A stretch of DNA of 64,000 nucleotides. Source: Schistocerca nitens. Its lineage: Eukaryota > Arthropoda > Insecta > Orthoptera > Acrididae. Within the stretch, counting starts at the first letter, position 1; the number at the start of each line of letters is the position of its first letter. The stretch covers positions 718,659,202 to 718,723,201 of the forward strand of contig NC_064617.1 in the NCBI RefSeq assembly GCF_023898315.1, read 5' to 3'. The position numbers were made by a program, and so were the translations under genes. A model generated the notes under the pieces. That model was not told the DNA's origin and ran no database searches. It saw only the letters and a list, made by a program, of their open reading frames with translations. Shown one piece after another: positions 44,985-58,045 of the stretch.

Positions 44985-46650
44985 ACAGAGCGTAGGACTA
45001 TAGATAGAGAGATGCTGAATGAAACACGTTTGGCTATCAAGAGAGCAGCGCGTGAAGTCTTCAACTACTGCCACAGCAGAATATTGTCAAATTATCTTTC
45101 ATGAAACCCAAAGAAATTCTGGTCGTGTGTAAAAGGTATTAGTGGCACCAAAGTTAGTGTGCAGTTACTTGCGAATGAGACAGGAACTGAAACTGAGGGT
45201 AGCAAAGCAAAATCTAAAATGCTTAATTCCGTTTTCGAACGTTCCTTTACAAAGAAAAGCCCATGAGAACTTCTCCAGTTTAATCCTCGTACCATTGGAA
45301 AGATGAGCGATGTGTCAGTGGTGTTGGAAACAGTTAAAATCATTAAAATTGAACGAAGCTCCAGGGCCCGATGGAATTTCTATCTGATTCAATACTGAAC
45401 TTGCGGCTGAGTTAGCTCCTCTTCTAACTATAATCTATCGTAGATACCTCAAACAGACAACCGGGGCCAGTAGTTGGAAGAAAGAATAGGTCACACCCAT
45501 TTACAAGAAGGGTAGTTGAAATGATTCACAGAACTACCATCCTATGTCCGTAACTTCAATTTGTTGTAGAATCTTAGAATATATTCTGAGCTCAAACATA
45601 ATGAGGCATCTCGAACAGAATGACCTCCTCCATGCCAACCAGCATGAATTCAAAAACACGGACCATGTGAAACCGAATTAATATTTTTCTGACTTGATAT
45701 ACTGGAAGTTTTGGATCAAGGCCGTCAGGTAGATGCAGTATTTCTTGATTTCCGAAAAGCATTTGACTCAGTACCACATCTACGCTTATTGTCAAAAGTA
45801 CTATCGTATGGGGTATCAAGCGAAATTTGTGACTGGACTGAGGACCTTTCTGGTAGGGAGGATGCAGCATCTTATCTTGTCTAGAGAGTCATCGTCAGAT
45901 GTAGAAGTAACTTCGGGTATGGTCCAGGGAAGTGTGTTGGGGCTCTTGCTGCTCATGTTGTATATTAATGATCTTGCGGACAATATTAATAGTAACCTCA
46001 GACTTTTCTCAGACGATGCAGTTATCAACATCTACATCTATATAGATACTCTGGTAATCATACTTAAGTGCCTGGTAAGTTTTCTTCGAACCACCTTCAC
46101 GATAATTGTCTAGTCACAGAGATGCTGAAGAAATTGAACTTCAAAATGGTTCAAATGGCTCTGAGCACTATGGGACTTAACATCTGCGGTCATCAGTCCC
46201 CTAGAACTTAGAGCTACTTAAACCTAACTAACCTAAGGACATCACACACATCCATGCCCGAGGCAGGATTGGAACCTGCGACGTAGCAGTCGCGCGGTTC
46301 CAGACTGCAGCGCCTAGAACCGCTCGGCCACACCGGCCGGCTGGAAATTGAACTGGCAGACTCTTTAAGACAAAAGTAAACTATCCAGAGAAAGCCTACT
46401 TACGAAGTTTCAAGAACCGGCTTTAAATAATGATTCTAGGAAAGTACTATAACCCCCTACGTATCGCTCACATAGGGATCATGAGGAGAAAATTAATTGC
46501 AGCTCTCACACAGTCATTCAAACAATTATTCTTCCCGCGCTCCATACAAGAATTGTAGGGGAAGAAATACTAATAACTGGCATAATGGGACGTACCCTCT
46601 GCTATGCACTTCACAATGGTTTGCGGAGTATAGATGTAGATGTAGATGTT
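44985..46650 (+). mobile_element. LINE (Jockey/CR1-like), 5' truncated, with TAGATG-type tail and SINE insertion
   Basis: ORF2 remnants in changing frames: AIKRAAREVFNYCHSR (about 45035), NPKKFWSCVKGISGTK (about 45110), RT block QVDAVFLDFRKAFDSVPHLR (about 45725-45785), INDLADNIN and LRLFSDDAVIN (about 45965-46030; FADD altered to FSDD), and FFPRSIQEL (about 46530). The 3' end is GCGGAGTATAGATGTAGATG. Stops throughout. The SINE at 46141-46343 interrupts it. Confidence 0.75.
46141..46343 (-). mobile_element. SINE family A, inside the LINE
   Basis: Complete reverse copy with an 11-bp target duplication GAAATTGAACT (46130-46140 and 46344-46354). Confidence 0.93.
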
Positions 46651-48369
46651 GGCCGCACCACCGAGCTACGTAGACATTATACAAGCTATTGCCACACTGA
46701 GGTATAGTATTTCCTACCGCTGTTCCGCCCTGACTGCACCTCACGACGTCGACAGCGTTCCCTAGGTCAGCAGTCTAATAACGACAGTTTGCCTGCGTAT
46801 TTTTAGAGGTGCGTCTATATGCTGGATGTCAATTACAATGAGGAATACTGAAAGCCCACCGATTTGATTGGTTATTGCGTCATGGCGGGTAGTCAGAATT
46901 ACGTTTTTTTTTTTTTTTTGTCATCGAGTACGTATCACCTGGGAAATGTAAAGAAGGAAACGTGAACAACAATTGCACTTCGTCTGGTGGACCGAGTCAA
47001 AATCTGTGAGATTCTCCTCGCATCAGCTTGCCAAGTCAGTCTCTTTGAGAAGTATATCCAGTTCATAGCCGGTTGAAAAGATGGATAGATAGTACCTCCA
47101 ATTTTTACAGAGGTCGGCGTGAAACTGCGTCAGACACCGCAGTACACGAGAAGAAAGAGCAAAACATTATTCAGAAGGAACTGTATATGAGAACTCAGTG
47201 CTCGCTACATTGTGAAGAATAAATGCTTATAATGAGATTATACATGAATCGCTTCGGATCATTTTGGAAAAGGAGGGTACAAAGTTGTCGATGTGTGTGT
47301 GTGTGTTGTGTGTGTGTGTGTGTGTTTGTGTGTGTGTGGAGGCGGGGGTGGGGGAGGGGGTGCGGGATGATAAGAGAGTCAGAGACTTCCATCACCTGTG
47401 TTCAAAGTGATGTAAAATTTTAAAAAAATCCTGTGTGCGTGTACCATTCAGACAGTTTAATATTTATCATCACTTCTTGTCATGCCTTAAATTAGTAACC
47501 CAACCGTAGAGTTAACGATTGAATGCCTATCAAATGTATAATTTGTTTGCAGTTACGCATTATTGCTGATGAAGCACTTATACACCTGCAACACACTCGC
47601 ATGGTACGTAACCCAGGTTAAATTAAGGAAGGCAATCCAGATTACAAGAACATCTGATTACGGGAAAGTGTATTATAATACTCGTTTGTTCCTTGCTAAT
47701 AGAAATTCTTCAACTTGAACTTTCTGTGTCCAGCGAAAACTATGCACTATGTTTAGCTTCTTTGCCCGACAGCTAGTTGTTATTTGTGATATACCACTGA
47801 ATTAAATATCCAAGTATATGCTGTCACTATTAGGCGAGAAAAAGGAATAAATACCATGACTCCCCTGGAAGGTAAAATATTGTGACTACGAAGTTTATTC
47901 TAGAGCGAGCACCAAAACTACGATATTTCCCACAACACATTTGACTCCATCTGTTCGAACTAATGTAGAATGCAATTTTTCGCCTAGCAGGTTTGTAATT
48001 AAGTCATTAATTAACCCAAACGAATCTTCTTCTTCTCGTTGTCCCATCGTTATTTCAAGATTTGGGAGTTATATATTTTTACCTTTGTGGCCGGATGACG
48101 TTCCTTTCCCCACAATTGTCAATTAACATAATTGAGGAAACTCTTTGCGCGCTCTATCTGTAATTCATGTACATATGCTTCTTCATATTATATTTTAACT
48201 ATTTGCGTATCATGTTTTCTGAAGCACTGATGGAAGATCAGTCCTCCATTTGCATAAACGAGTGGGGAATGCAGCCTAAAAAACTACAGCGGGCTAGCCT
48301 GCGTACCAAATCAATGGGCGTCAATGCCAGTGACATCCCACTCGAGCCAGGCTGTATATTCTTCGCTAC
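46651..48369. other. Unassigned sequence with a TG-rich microsatellite
   Basis: TG-rich tract at 47292-47339 followed by a G-rich stretch to about 47366. T-run at about 46906-46919. No gene or element recognised. Confidence 0.5.
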
Positions 48370-48612
48370 TCTGGAACACGTCTTTCTGCTGAACAAGAAC
48401 TCATAGCTTTTAAGGTATGCATTTTGGAGCCCTTGCTCACCAGTTAATTCTTTCTTATTTTGGTCCATACTACCCCCTCCCAAAACGTGGAAAGGAAAGA
48501 GCTTGTAATAAAAAAGATTTTTTTCACGGTATCGAAGAAGAAGTGCTCATAGATCTTATGGTATGCAGTTTAGAACCCACGTTTACTAGACTTTTTTGCT
48601 TCGAATGATCAT
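48370..48612. repeat. Repeat related to 28941-29267
   Basis: Two direct modules, ACTCATAGCTTTTAAGGTATG CATTTTGGAGCCC (about 48390) and GCTCATAGATCTTATGGTATG CAGTTTAGAACCC (about 48550), end in GTTTACTAGACTTTTTTGCT. The same modules occur in the 28.9-kb repeat. Confidence 0.5.
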
Positions 48613-48651
48613 TGCTGTCATACGCCTAAATGCTGATCATTTCTCCTGGGA

Positions 48652-48903
48652 ACCGAGTGGGGTAGCGCAGTGGTTAACACACTGGACTCGCATTCGGGAG
48701 GACAACGGCTCAAGTGCGTGTCCGGCCATCCTGATTCATGTTTTCTGTGATTTCCCTAAATCGCTTAAGGCAAATGCCAGGATGGTGTCTTTGAAAGGGC
48801 ACGGTCGCTTTCCTTCTCCATCCTTCCCTAATAAGAGCTTATGATCCATCTCTTATGACGTCGACGTTGACGGGAGGTTAAACACCAATCTCCTCCTCCT
48901 CTT
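48652..48903 (+). mobile_element. tRNA-derived SINE, family D
   Basis: GGGGTAGCGCAGTGGTTAAC A box, B-box-like ACGGCTCAAGTGCG, GTGATTTCCCTAAATCGCTT, CTTTGAAAGGGCACGG, end GGGAGGTTAAACACCAATCTCC with TCC repeats. A fuller copy than 34605-34855. Confidence 0.85.
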
Positions 48904-49003
48904 TCTCATGTGCCTCCCCGTATGTATGCGAAAACTGCCAAATAGTTAATCTGTTGAAAGCACTCACATTTCTAGCAATGTTCTCTTGCAGATAAGATTT
49001 ATA

Positions 49004-50312
49004 CGAGGGTCACTCCAAAAGAAATGCACACTATTTTTTTAAAAATACAGTTTTCATTGTGCATGTGTGAAAGTTTTACAGTGTGTAAATACATCCTTCC
49101 CGCTTGTTTTCAAACTTAGTTCAACCTGTTCCCGTGAGTGGCGCCGTCACAGCATGTCTTCAAGATGGCTGATACACTTGACGTTCGTCAGAAGCAACGT
49201 GCTGTCATAGAATTCCTGTGCTGTGAAAACGAGACAGTGGGAAACACCCACAAGAGGTTGAAAGAGGTGTATGGAGATGCTGCTGTCGATCGCAGTACAG
49301 GTAGTTGGTGGGCAAGCAGGTTACGTGATGAAAGCGGTCGCGGCAATATTGAGGATTGTCCTCGCAGCGGCAGGCCTCGTACTGCACAGTCCAGACAATG
49401 TGCAGAGAGTTAACGAATTGGTGACTGCTGACAGACGCATCACTGTGAACGAATTTTCACGCTACGTTGGGATAGGGGAAGGACGTGTTTTGCAGAATAC
49501 AGAAAGTGTTGGCGTTAAAAAAGGTTTGTGCCAGGTGGGCTCCCAGCATGTTGACAGTGGCTCACAAAGAAACAAGAAAAACGGTACGCAGCGAACTATT
49601 GGAACAGTACGAGAATGGTGGAGATGAATTTCTTGGAAGAATTGTGACAGGTGATGAAACATGGCTCCATCATTTTTCACCAGAGACGAAGAGGCAATCA
49701 ATAGAGTGGCATCATGCAAATTCACCCAAGGAAAAAAAAAAAACTGGAAAAGTTATGGCTACGGTGTTTTTCGATTCCGAAGGACTCTTGCTTGTGGACA
49801 TCATGCCAAGTGGAACCACCATAAATTCTGATGCATATGTGACGACACTGATGAAACTTCAAGCTCGACTGAGTCGTGGTCGACCACATCGGCAAAAGCA
49901 GGATGTTTTGCTGTTGCACGGCCACATATCAGTCAAAAAACCATGGAAGCGTTCACAAAACTCGGATGGACAACACTGAAACACCCGCCTTACAGTCCTG
50001 ATCTGGCTCCATGTGACTGTCATCTCTTTGGGAAACAGAAAGACTCTCTTCGTGGAACAAGGTTTGAAGATGATGACTCCCTTGTGCACGCTGCCAAACA
50101 GTGGCTCCAACAGTTTTGTCCAGAATTTTACCGTGCGGGTATATAGACGCTGGTTCCAAGATGGCGTTAGGCAGTTGAGAGGGATGGAAATTATGTGGAG
50201 AAATGAAAATATTGTTCCTAAAAGATGTGTCTACACACTGTAAAACTTTCAAAAGTGTAAGATAAAAGATGGATTAAAAAAATAGTGTGCATTTCTCTTG
50301 GAGTGACCCTCG
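49004..50312 (+). mobile_element. mariner transposon, nearly full length, inactivated
   Basis: About 1.31 kb with near-perfect terminal repeats: CGAGGGTCACTCCAAAAGAA (left) and CGAGGGTCACTCCAAGAGAA on the complement of the right end, each continuing ATGCACACTATTTTT. TA at 49002-49003 and 50313-50314. Contains one transposase pseudogene in the same orientation. Confidence 0.9.
49165..50146 (+). pseudogene. mariner transposase pseudogene
   Basis: The start is ATG at 49165. Residues MADTLDVRQKQRAVIEFLCC and RGNIEDCPRSGRPRTAQ form the mariner N-terminal DNA-binding part. Then come KKGLCQVGSQHVDSGSQ (near 49520), IVTGDETWLHHFSPETKRQS (first Asp, near 49640), and VFFDSEGLLLVDIMPSGTTI. The second Asp block, normally HDNARPH, reads LLHGHISVKKP after a small deletion near 49918. 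YSPDLAPCDCHLFG (third Asp, near 50000) and a PEFYRAGI C-terminus follow in another frame. Frameshifts near 49400, 49490, 49620 and 49930. Confidence 0.88.
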
Positions 50313-50314
50313 TA

Positions 50315-51322
50315 TATGACAGTCTTGAGCCACTGAGCTTATTTTACAGTAGTCTTAAAGTTACTATGACGTGATGGATGATTATGTGCGATTAGCATTT
50401 TAATTTCCTCAAGAGTGAACAAAGATTAAAAAGATTGTATGGGAAGGCGAAAACGGAAGAGTTTCGTCCCTAAAAATATTGTGAAGTGTGATAAATCGCT
50501 AATTTGCTGCATTTCATTGCGCCAAATTATAATTGTTTTCGTAACACTTTCACGCACTAGCAAGCGACTACAGAAAACCTTTCGCTGCACCATTTGACCT
50601 GACGCTTGGAGTCAATGATGTTCGCAACTAAAATTCTGGTTTGCGCACCTAAATGCTCACTCCATTCTATCCTACTTTCTGGATTTTCTCAGTGGTGATA
50701 CTGTCATAGCGCGTGCTGAGGACTGTCTGGGAAACTGTGCTGCTCTTACGTCCTATACTCGATTTGTTTGCTTACAGTGGCCTTGTGCTGCTATATCGTT
50801 TCCGTTCCTACGATTACTGGGATCTCATACATTTCGCGCAGAACACGTACGTCACTGCATCCGAACAAAACGCCTCCTGCATTGATGGAGGAAGGACAAT
50901 ACTGAACAACACAACAATTCACGCCTTTTTCAGGCCACGATACGACAGTGTTATCATCAATAAAATCTATATGCAGTTCAGCAAGTTTCGTATCCTAAGA
51001 ATACGTGATGATAAGGCTTATGTCTCGAAACGTGTTGCATGCATAATATTTAGCTAATGCATTAAGATATGATGACTAGTAGCTTTTAATAAAAAGGGTA
51101 CTTCGTTAATTTAAACCAATACTCAAGGTCGAAAAAGAGTAAACACGGTATGAAAATAGATTGTTTCACCGTATAAATTTGTACCTAACGGCATGAGAGA
51201 TAGCTACACACAATTCTTGACCACTGTACTGTAACCCAATTTTCAAAGTTAGATGCCAAATCAATCAACAATAGCTTCCGCTGTCGTGCACTTGGTAAAC
51301 CACACTTGCATTATGTATTCTG
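50315..51322. other. Unassigned sequence
   Basis: A 114-codon open frame (50713-51057, +) starts MLRTVWETVLLLRPILDLFA. I see no domain, homologue or gene signals, and do not call it a gene. Confidence 0.4.
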
Positions 51323-51334
51323 ATCTTTTGGTAT

Positions 51335-51529
51335 AAGCCGGCCGCGGTGGTCTCGCGGTTCTAGGCGCGCAGTCCGGAACCGTGCGACTGCTACGGTCGC
51401 AGGTTCGAATCCTGCCTCGGGCATGGATGTGTGTGATGTCCTTAGGTTAGTTAGGTTTAAGTAGTTCTAAGTTCTAGGGGACTGATGACCACAGCAGTTG
51501 AGTCCCATAGTGCTCAGAGCCATTTAGCC
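51335..51529 (+). mobile_element. SINE family A
   Basis: Complete copy with target duplication ATCTTTTGGTAT (51323-51334) and ATCTTTTCGTAT (51530-51541), one mismatch. Confidence 0.9.
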
Positions 51530-51799
51530 ATCTTTTCGTATGCGTTTTACTCAATCATCATTTCTCTCATATCGTTCTCAAACTAAATAACGCGAGAATA
51601 ATAATTAACATTAGGTAATTTCAGTTGATTACAACGAACAGACAAACTTCGAAACATACTACATTTAATGTGGGAAGACAACTGGTACGACAATACCATG
51701 AGAGTAATTTTAGGTTTCTGCCTTGCCTCTGTAGCCTATACTCATTCCGTGTAATGTTTGTGTGTTTTAATTTCCTCATTGATCGATTATTAGTTACTT

Positions 51800-52525
51800 A
51801 CTGGTCGACTCTAAAGTCCTTGTAGAACTTAACCTCATTTGTCACTTGCCTCCATTCGTATCTACCCGTTGCTTTCCTTCTGCAGTTCGGGACTCCTATT
51901 GCTTTAAGGTCCTCCCCCATACCTTTGAGCCACCTTTTCCTCAGACTTCCTTTCTTCTTCTCCCTCCTGGCTTTTCTACGAACACTTTCTTTACACTTCG
52001 AGTTTCTGGCATTCTCTGTGCATGTCCATCACATCTTATTCTTCCTTACTTGATTTTCTCTACAACATTCATCTGTCCGAAACGTTTCTGTAGTTCTGCG
52101 TTTGTTTTCGTTCTCCAACTTCTATTGTCTCTCACCACTCAAATATTTTTCTCTAAATCTTCCTTTCCCATTTCAATAATCAGCCTTCCTCCTTTTTGGT
52201 CATCACCCAGCCTTCCGATTCATACATTATTATAGGTCTTCTTGTAGTTAAATATACTTAGATTTTCTTACTAACATCTCTGGACTTGAATACATTCTGC
52301 AAGGAATAACAACGTCGGTTTTCACTTGTTACCCTTTCTTGAATTTTTGTTGTTGTCCTGTTATGTTCTGTTATTATCGAGCCTAAGTATTTAAATTTTT
52401 CCACTCTTCGATACTCTTTCCCATTTAATTTTTTTGAAGTCTCTCCTCTATCCCCACCAAGGTCTTCCATCATATGCTTTGTTTTACATATATTCACTTC
52501 CGCGTTCTCCTCCCAACGCAGCATA
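51800..52525 (-). pseudogene. RTE-like LINE C-terminal fragment
   Basis: Minus frame 52524-52258 contains KTKHMMEDLGGDRGETSKKL then LNGKEYRRVEKFKYLGSIIT. This YLGS block follows the RT palm in RTE-type ORF2. Downstream (to about 51850) the translation keeps a basic, Trp/Arg-rich tail typical of these C-termini, with stops. It differs in sequence from the neighbouring RTE copy. Confidence 0.6.
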
Positions 52526-52539
52526 GTTATCCTTCAAGG

Positions 52540-55140
52540 TTCTGATGTTGTTGTTGTTGTCTTCAGTCCTGAGACTGGTTTGATGCAGCTCTCCATGCTA
52601 CTCTATCCTGTGCAAGCTTCTTCATCTCCCAGTACTTACTGCAACCTACATCCTTCTGAATCTGCTTAGTGTATTCATCTCTTGGTCTCCCTCTACGATT
52701 TTTACCCTCCACGCTGCCCTCCAATGCTAAATTTGTGATCCCTCGATGCCGTTGTTCTTGTCAAGTTGTGCCATAAACTCCTCTTCTTCCCAAATTCTAT
52801 TCAATACCTCCTCATTAGTTATGTGATCTACCCATCTAATCTTCAGCATTCTTCTGTAGCACCACATTTCGAAAGCTTCTATTCTCTTCTTGTCTAAACT
52901 ATTTATCGTCCACGTTTCACTTTCATACATGACTACACTCCATACAAATACTTTCAGAAACGACTTCCTTACACTTAAATCTATACTCGATGTTAACAAA
53001 TTTCTCTTCTTCAGAAATGCTTTCCTTGCCAATGCCAGTCTACATTTTATATCCTCTCTACTTCGACCATCATCAGTTATTTTGCTCCCCAAATAGCAAA
53101 ACTCCTTTACTACTTTGTGTCTCATTTCCTAATCTAATTCCCTCAGCATCACCAGACTTAATTCGACTACATTCCATTATCCCCGTTTTGCTTTTGTTGA
53201 TGTTCATCTTATATCCTCCTTTCAAGACACTGTCCATTCCGTTCAACTGCTCTTCCAAGTCCTTTCGTCTCTGACAGAATTAGAATGTCATCGGCGAACC
53301 TCAAAGGTTTAATTTCTTCTCCATGGATTTTAATACATACTCCTAACTTTTCTTTTGTTTCCTTTATTGCTTGCTCAATATACAGATTGAATAACATCGG
53401 GGATAGGCTACAACCCTGTCTCACTCCCTTTCCAACCTCTGCTTCCCTTTCATACCCCTCGACTCTAATAACTGCCATCTGCTTTCTGTACAAATTGTAA
53501 ATAGCCTTTCGCTCCCTGTATTTTACCCCTGTCACCTTCAGAATTTGAAAGAGAGTATTCCAATCAACATTGTCAAAAGCTTTCTCTAAGTCTACAAATG
53601 CTAGAAACGTAGGTTTGCCTTTCCTTAATCTTTCTTCTAAGATAAGTCGTAGGGTCAGTATTGCCTCACGTGTTCCAACATTTCTACGGAATCCAAACTG
53701 ATCTTCGCCGAGGTCGGCTTCTATCAGTTTTTCCATTCGTCTGTAAAGAATTCGCGTTAGTATTTTGCAGCTGTGACTTATTAAACTGATAGTTCAGTAT
53801 TTTTCACACCTGTCAACACCTGCTTTCTTTGGGATTGGAATTATTATATTCTTCTTGAAGTCTGAGGGTATTTCGCCTGTCTCATAAATCTTGCTCACCA
53901 GATGGTAGAGTTTTGTCAGGACTGGCTCTCCCAAGGCTGTCAGTAGTTCTAATGAAATGTTGTCTACTCAGGGGGCCTTGTTTTTTCTCAGGTCCTTCAG
54001 TGCTCTGTCAAACTCTTCGCGCAGTAACATATCTCCCATTTCATCTTCATCTACACCCTCTTCCATTTCCATAATATTGTCCTCAAGTACATCGCCCTTG
54101 TATAGACCCTCTATATACTCCTTCCACCTTTCTGCTTTCCCTTCTTTGCTTGGAACTGGGTTTCCATCTGAGCTCTTGATATTCATACAAGTGGTTCTCT
54201 TTTCTGCAAAGGTCTCTTTAATTTTCCTGTAGCCAGTATCTATCTTACCCCTAGTGAGATAATCCTCTACATCCTTACATTTGTTCTCTAGCCATCCCTG
54301 CTAAGCCATTTTGCACTTTCTGTCGATATCATTTTTGAGACGTTTGTATTCCTTTTTGCCTGCTTCATTTACTGCATTTTTATATTTTCTCCTTTCATCA
54401 ATTAAATTCAATATTTCTTCTGTTACCCAAGGGTTTCTACTAGTCCTCGTCTTTTTACCTATTTGATCCTCTGCTGCCTTCACTATTTCATCCCTCAAAG
54501 CTACCCATTCTTCTTCTACTGTTTTTCTTTCCCCCATTCTTGTCAATTGTTCCCTTATGCTCTCCCTGAAAGTCTGTACAACCTCTGGTTTATTCAGTTT
54601 ATCCAGGTCCCATCTCCTTAAATTCCCACCTTTTTGCAGTTTCTTCAGTTTCAATCTGCAGTTCATAACCAATAGATTGTGGTCAGAGTCCACATCTGCC
54701 CCTGCAAATGTCTTACAATTTAAAACCTGGTTCCTAAATCTCTGTCTTACCATTATATAATCTATCTGATACCTTTTAGTATCTCCAGGGTTTTTTCATG
54801 TATACAACCTTCTTTCATGATTCTTGAACCAAGTGTTAGCTATGATTATGTTATGCTCTGCGCAAAATTCTACCAGGCGGCTTCCTCTTTCATTCCATAA
54901 CCCCAATCCATATTCACCTACTATGTTTCCTTCTCTCCCTTTTCCTACTCTCGAATTCCAGACACCCATGACTATTAAATTTTCGTCTCCCTTCTTTACC
55001 TGAATAATTTCTTTTATCTCATCATAAGTTCATCAATTTCTTCATCATCTGCAGAGCTAGTTGGCATATAAACTTGTACTACTGTAGTAGGCGTGGACTT
55101 CGCGTCTATCTTGGCCACAATAATGCGTTCACTATGCTGC
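52540..55140 (-). mobile_element. RTE-type LINE, nearly full length, inactivated
   Basis: In minus-strand order: endonuclease remnants (AKIDAKSTPTTVVQVYMPTS near 55090, a ...SRVGKGREGNIVGEYGLG-like region near 54930), endonuclease end and linker 54753-54301 (MVRQRFRNQVLNCK, GADVDSDHNLLVM), linker 54186-53968, RT 53736-53209 (EDQFGFRRNVGTREAI, FLAFVDLEKAFDNVDW, GVRQGCSLSPMLFNLYIEQA, PLRFADDILILSE), and C-terminus 53125-52727 (FCYLGSKITDDGRSREDIKC, FEMWCYRRMLKIRWVDHIT). It ends in GTCTTCAGTCCTGAGACTGG preceded by a GTT run, the usual RTE 3' end here. The active site FADD is intact; only a few stops and frameshifts break it. Confidence 0.85.
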
Positions 55141-57264
55141 TTGTTGGGCTATGCAGTATGCAGTAGAAATGAGAGGAGAAAGACTGAGTTCTGCAATAAA
55201 TTTCACATGGTAATAGCGAATACTCTGTTCAAGAACAACAAGAGGAGGAGATATACTTGGAAAAGACCCGGAGACACGGAAAGATTCCAGCTGGATTGCA
55301 TCATGGCCAGACAGAGATTCCGAAATCAGATATTGGACTGTGAGATGTACCCAGGAGCAGATATAGACTCAGACCATAATTTAGTAATGAGAAGTAGACT
55401 GAAGTTTAAGAGAATATTGCGGAAGAATCAGTGTGGCAGAAAATACTGAGGAATGATGAGACGTGTTTGAAGTTGGCTAAGGATGTGGACACTGCGATAA
55501 GAAATATCACAGAAGGCAGTGCAGTTGAAGAGCAGTGAACATCTCTAACATGGGCAATCACGGATGTTGGACAGTCGGACATAGTTAAAAGGAAGGCAAG
55601 TCCGAAGAAATATTGGCTAATAAAAGGAATACTTCGACTGATCAACGAAAGGAGGAAGTTAAAAAATGTTCAGGGGAAAACAAGAATTCAACAATATAAA
55701 TAGCTTAGGAATGAAATAAATAGGAAGTTCAAGGCAGCCAAGCGAAATGGCTGCAGGAAAACTGTGAACGAATCGAAAAAGAAATGATCGTTGGAAGAAT
55801 TGACGGAGTTTATAGAAAAGTCAAAAGAACGTTCGGTGAAATTAAGAGCAAGGATGGTAACGTTGAAAGAGCAATGAGAATTCCACTGTTGGACGCAGAG
55901 GAAAGAGCGGGTGGGTGGAAAGAGTACTTTGAAGGTCTCTATGAGGGAGATGACTTTTCTGGTAATTCGATAGAAAAAGAAACTGGACTCGATAAGAAAG
56001 GCATAAGAGATACAGTATTAGAGGCAGAGTTTAAAACAGCCTGAACCACTTGATTGAGATCAAATACAGCAGAAGTGATAGATAACAATCCATCGGAATT
56101 TCTAAACGCCGCTGCCGCACGGAGCTCTCACTGCTACTAGTGACTTGAGGCGTTTGAGGGCGGCTTACCATCAGACCATCGGGAAAATATCATCCACACA
56201 GTTCCGAAGATAGTAAGCGCTGATAGGTGCGAAAACTATTGCACTACAGGTTACCATCTCATGCATCCAAGCTGCTGACAAGATTAATATGCAGAAGAAT
56301 GGAAAAGAAAATTGAGGATCTGTTAGAAGACGAACAGTATGGCTTTAGGAAAGATAAAGGCACCAGTGAGGCAGTTGTGAGGTTGCACTTAATAATAGAT
56401 GCAAGACTGAAGAAAAATCAAGACCTTCAAATAGGTTTCGACAATATGAAATGGTGCAAGATGTTCGAAATTCTGATAAAAATAGGACTAAGCTGCAAGT
56501 ACAGATGGGTGATATACAATAAGCACAAGAACCAGGAGGGCATCATAAGATTGGTAGAGCGAGAACGAAGTGCTCGAATTAAAAAGGGTGCAAGACAGGT
56601 ATGCAGGCATTCGACCTACTGTTCAATCTACACATCGAAGAAGCAATAATGGAAATAAAAGAAAGGTAGAAGAAAGGGATTAAAATTCAGAGTGAACGAA
56701 TATCAATAATATTCGCCGATGACATTACTAGCCTCAGTGATAGAGAAGAAGAATTACATAATCTGTTGAATGGAATGAACAGTCGAATGATTGGCCTTCA
56801 GAATATGGATTGAGAGTAAACTCAAAAAAGCTGAAAGTAATGTTATATATTATTTGAAGTATAAGTTTTTTGCTGCGCTAGAAAGGAAATTGTTGAATGC
56901 AAAGAAAGTAATGAGAATTAGGAAAAACGAGAATGGCGAGAAACTGAGCATCAATATTGGTGGTCATGAGAATGTCGGACATTTGCCACGCCGGACATTT
57001 GCCACACTTGCCCCTTCGCCAGGTAGCTTGAGTAGCGATCCCTCAGGTAAGGGACGCCCTTCCTCGTACTACTTCTGTCCGCTTTCAAACCGCCGTCTCC
57101 ACATCTTACTCGATGCGACCAGTACATAAGGGACATTGTTCTTCGACATCTTGGCGAAATACAGAGCTTCTTTTCCGAAATCGAAATATTTATAACTTTT
57201 GGGAAACGAAAGCAATACCAACGATTATGTCAGTATGTAATTAGTTCTGCCAAGTATAAATATA

Positions 57265-58045
57265 CTGGGTGTTACAAAAAGGTACGGCCAAACTTTCAGG
57301 AAACATTCCTCACACACAAAGAAAGAAAATATGTTATGTGGACATGTGTCCGGAAACGCTTACATTCCATGTTAGAGCTCATTTTGTTACTTCTCTTCAA
57401 ATCACATTAGTCATGGAATGGAAACACACAGCAACAGAACGTACCAGCGTGACTTCAAACACTTTGTTACAGGAAATGTTCAAAATGTCCTCCGTTAGCG
57501 AGGATACATGCATCCATCCTGCGTCGTATGGAATCCCTGATGCGCTGATGCAGCCCTGGAGAATGGCGTATTGTATCACAGCCGTCCACAATACGTGCAC
57601 GAAGAGTCTCTACATTTGGTACCGGGGTTGCGTAGACAAGAGCTTTCAAATGCCCCCATAAATGAAAGTCAAGAGGGTTGAGGTCAGGAGAGCGTGGAGG
57701 CCATGGAATTGGTCCGCCTCTACCAATCCATCGGTCATCGAATCTGTTGTTGAGAAGCGTATGAACACTTCGACTGAAATGTGCAGGAGCTCCATCGTGC
57801 ATGAGCCACATGTTGTGTCGTACTTATAAAGGCACATGTTCTAGCAGCACAGGTAGAGTATCCCGTATGAAATCATGATAACGTGCTCCATTGAGCGTAG
57901 GTGGAAGAACGTACTGACAAAACTAAAATGGGCTGTAACATGGAAATTAAGCGTTTCCGGACACATGTCCACATAACATCTTTTCTTTATTTGTGTGTGA
58001 GGAATGTTTCCTGAAAGTTTGGCCGTATCTTTTTGTAACACCCTG
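57265..58045 (-). mobile_element. mariner (DD41D-type), internally deleted, long TIRs
   Basis: Terminal repeats of about 130 bp: CTGGGTGTTACAAAAAGGTA (left) and CAGGGTGTTACAAAAAGATA on the complement of the right end, both continuing CGGCCAAACTTTCAGG. TA at 57263-57264 and 58046-58047. Only the second half of a transposase remains. Confidence 0.88.
57467..57837 (-). pseudogene. mariner transposase C-terminal half
   Basis: From 57811 the frame reads MWLMHDGAPAHFSRSVHTLL, with the second catalytic Asp in HDG, then RWIGRGGPIPWPPRSPDLNP LDFHLWG with the third Asp in LDF. 41 residues separate them, so the type is DD41D. The C-terminus RIVDGCDTIRHSPGLHQRIR...GGHFEHFL is complete with a stop at 57467. 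The DNA-binding part and first Asp are absent. Confidence 0.85.

Noticed and set aside
50713-51057. 114-codon open frame as a novel gene
   Set aside because: No recognisable domain, no promoter or neighbouring exon signals, and length is within chance for this composition.
53957-54232. Serine-rich protein on +
   Set aside because: Antisense shadow of the RTE linker region.
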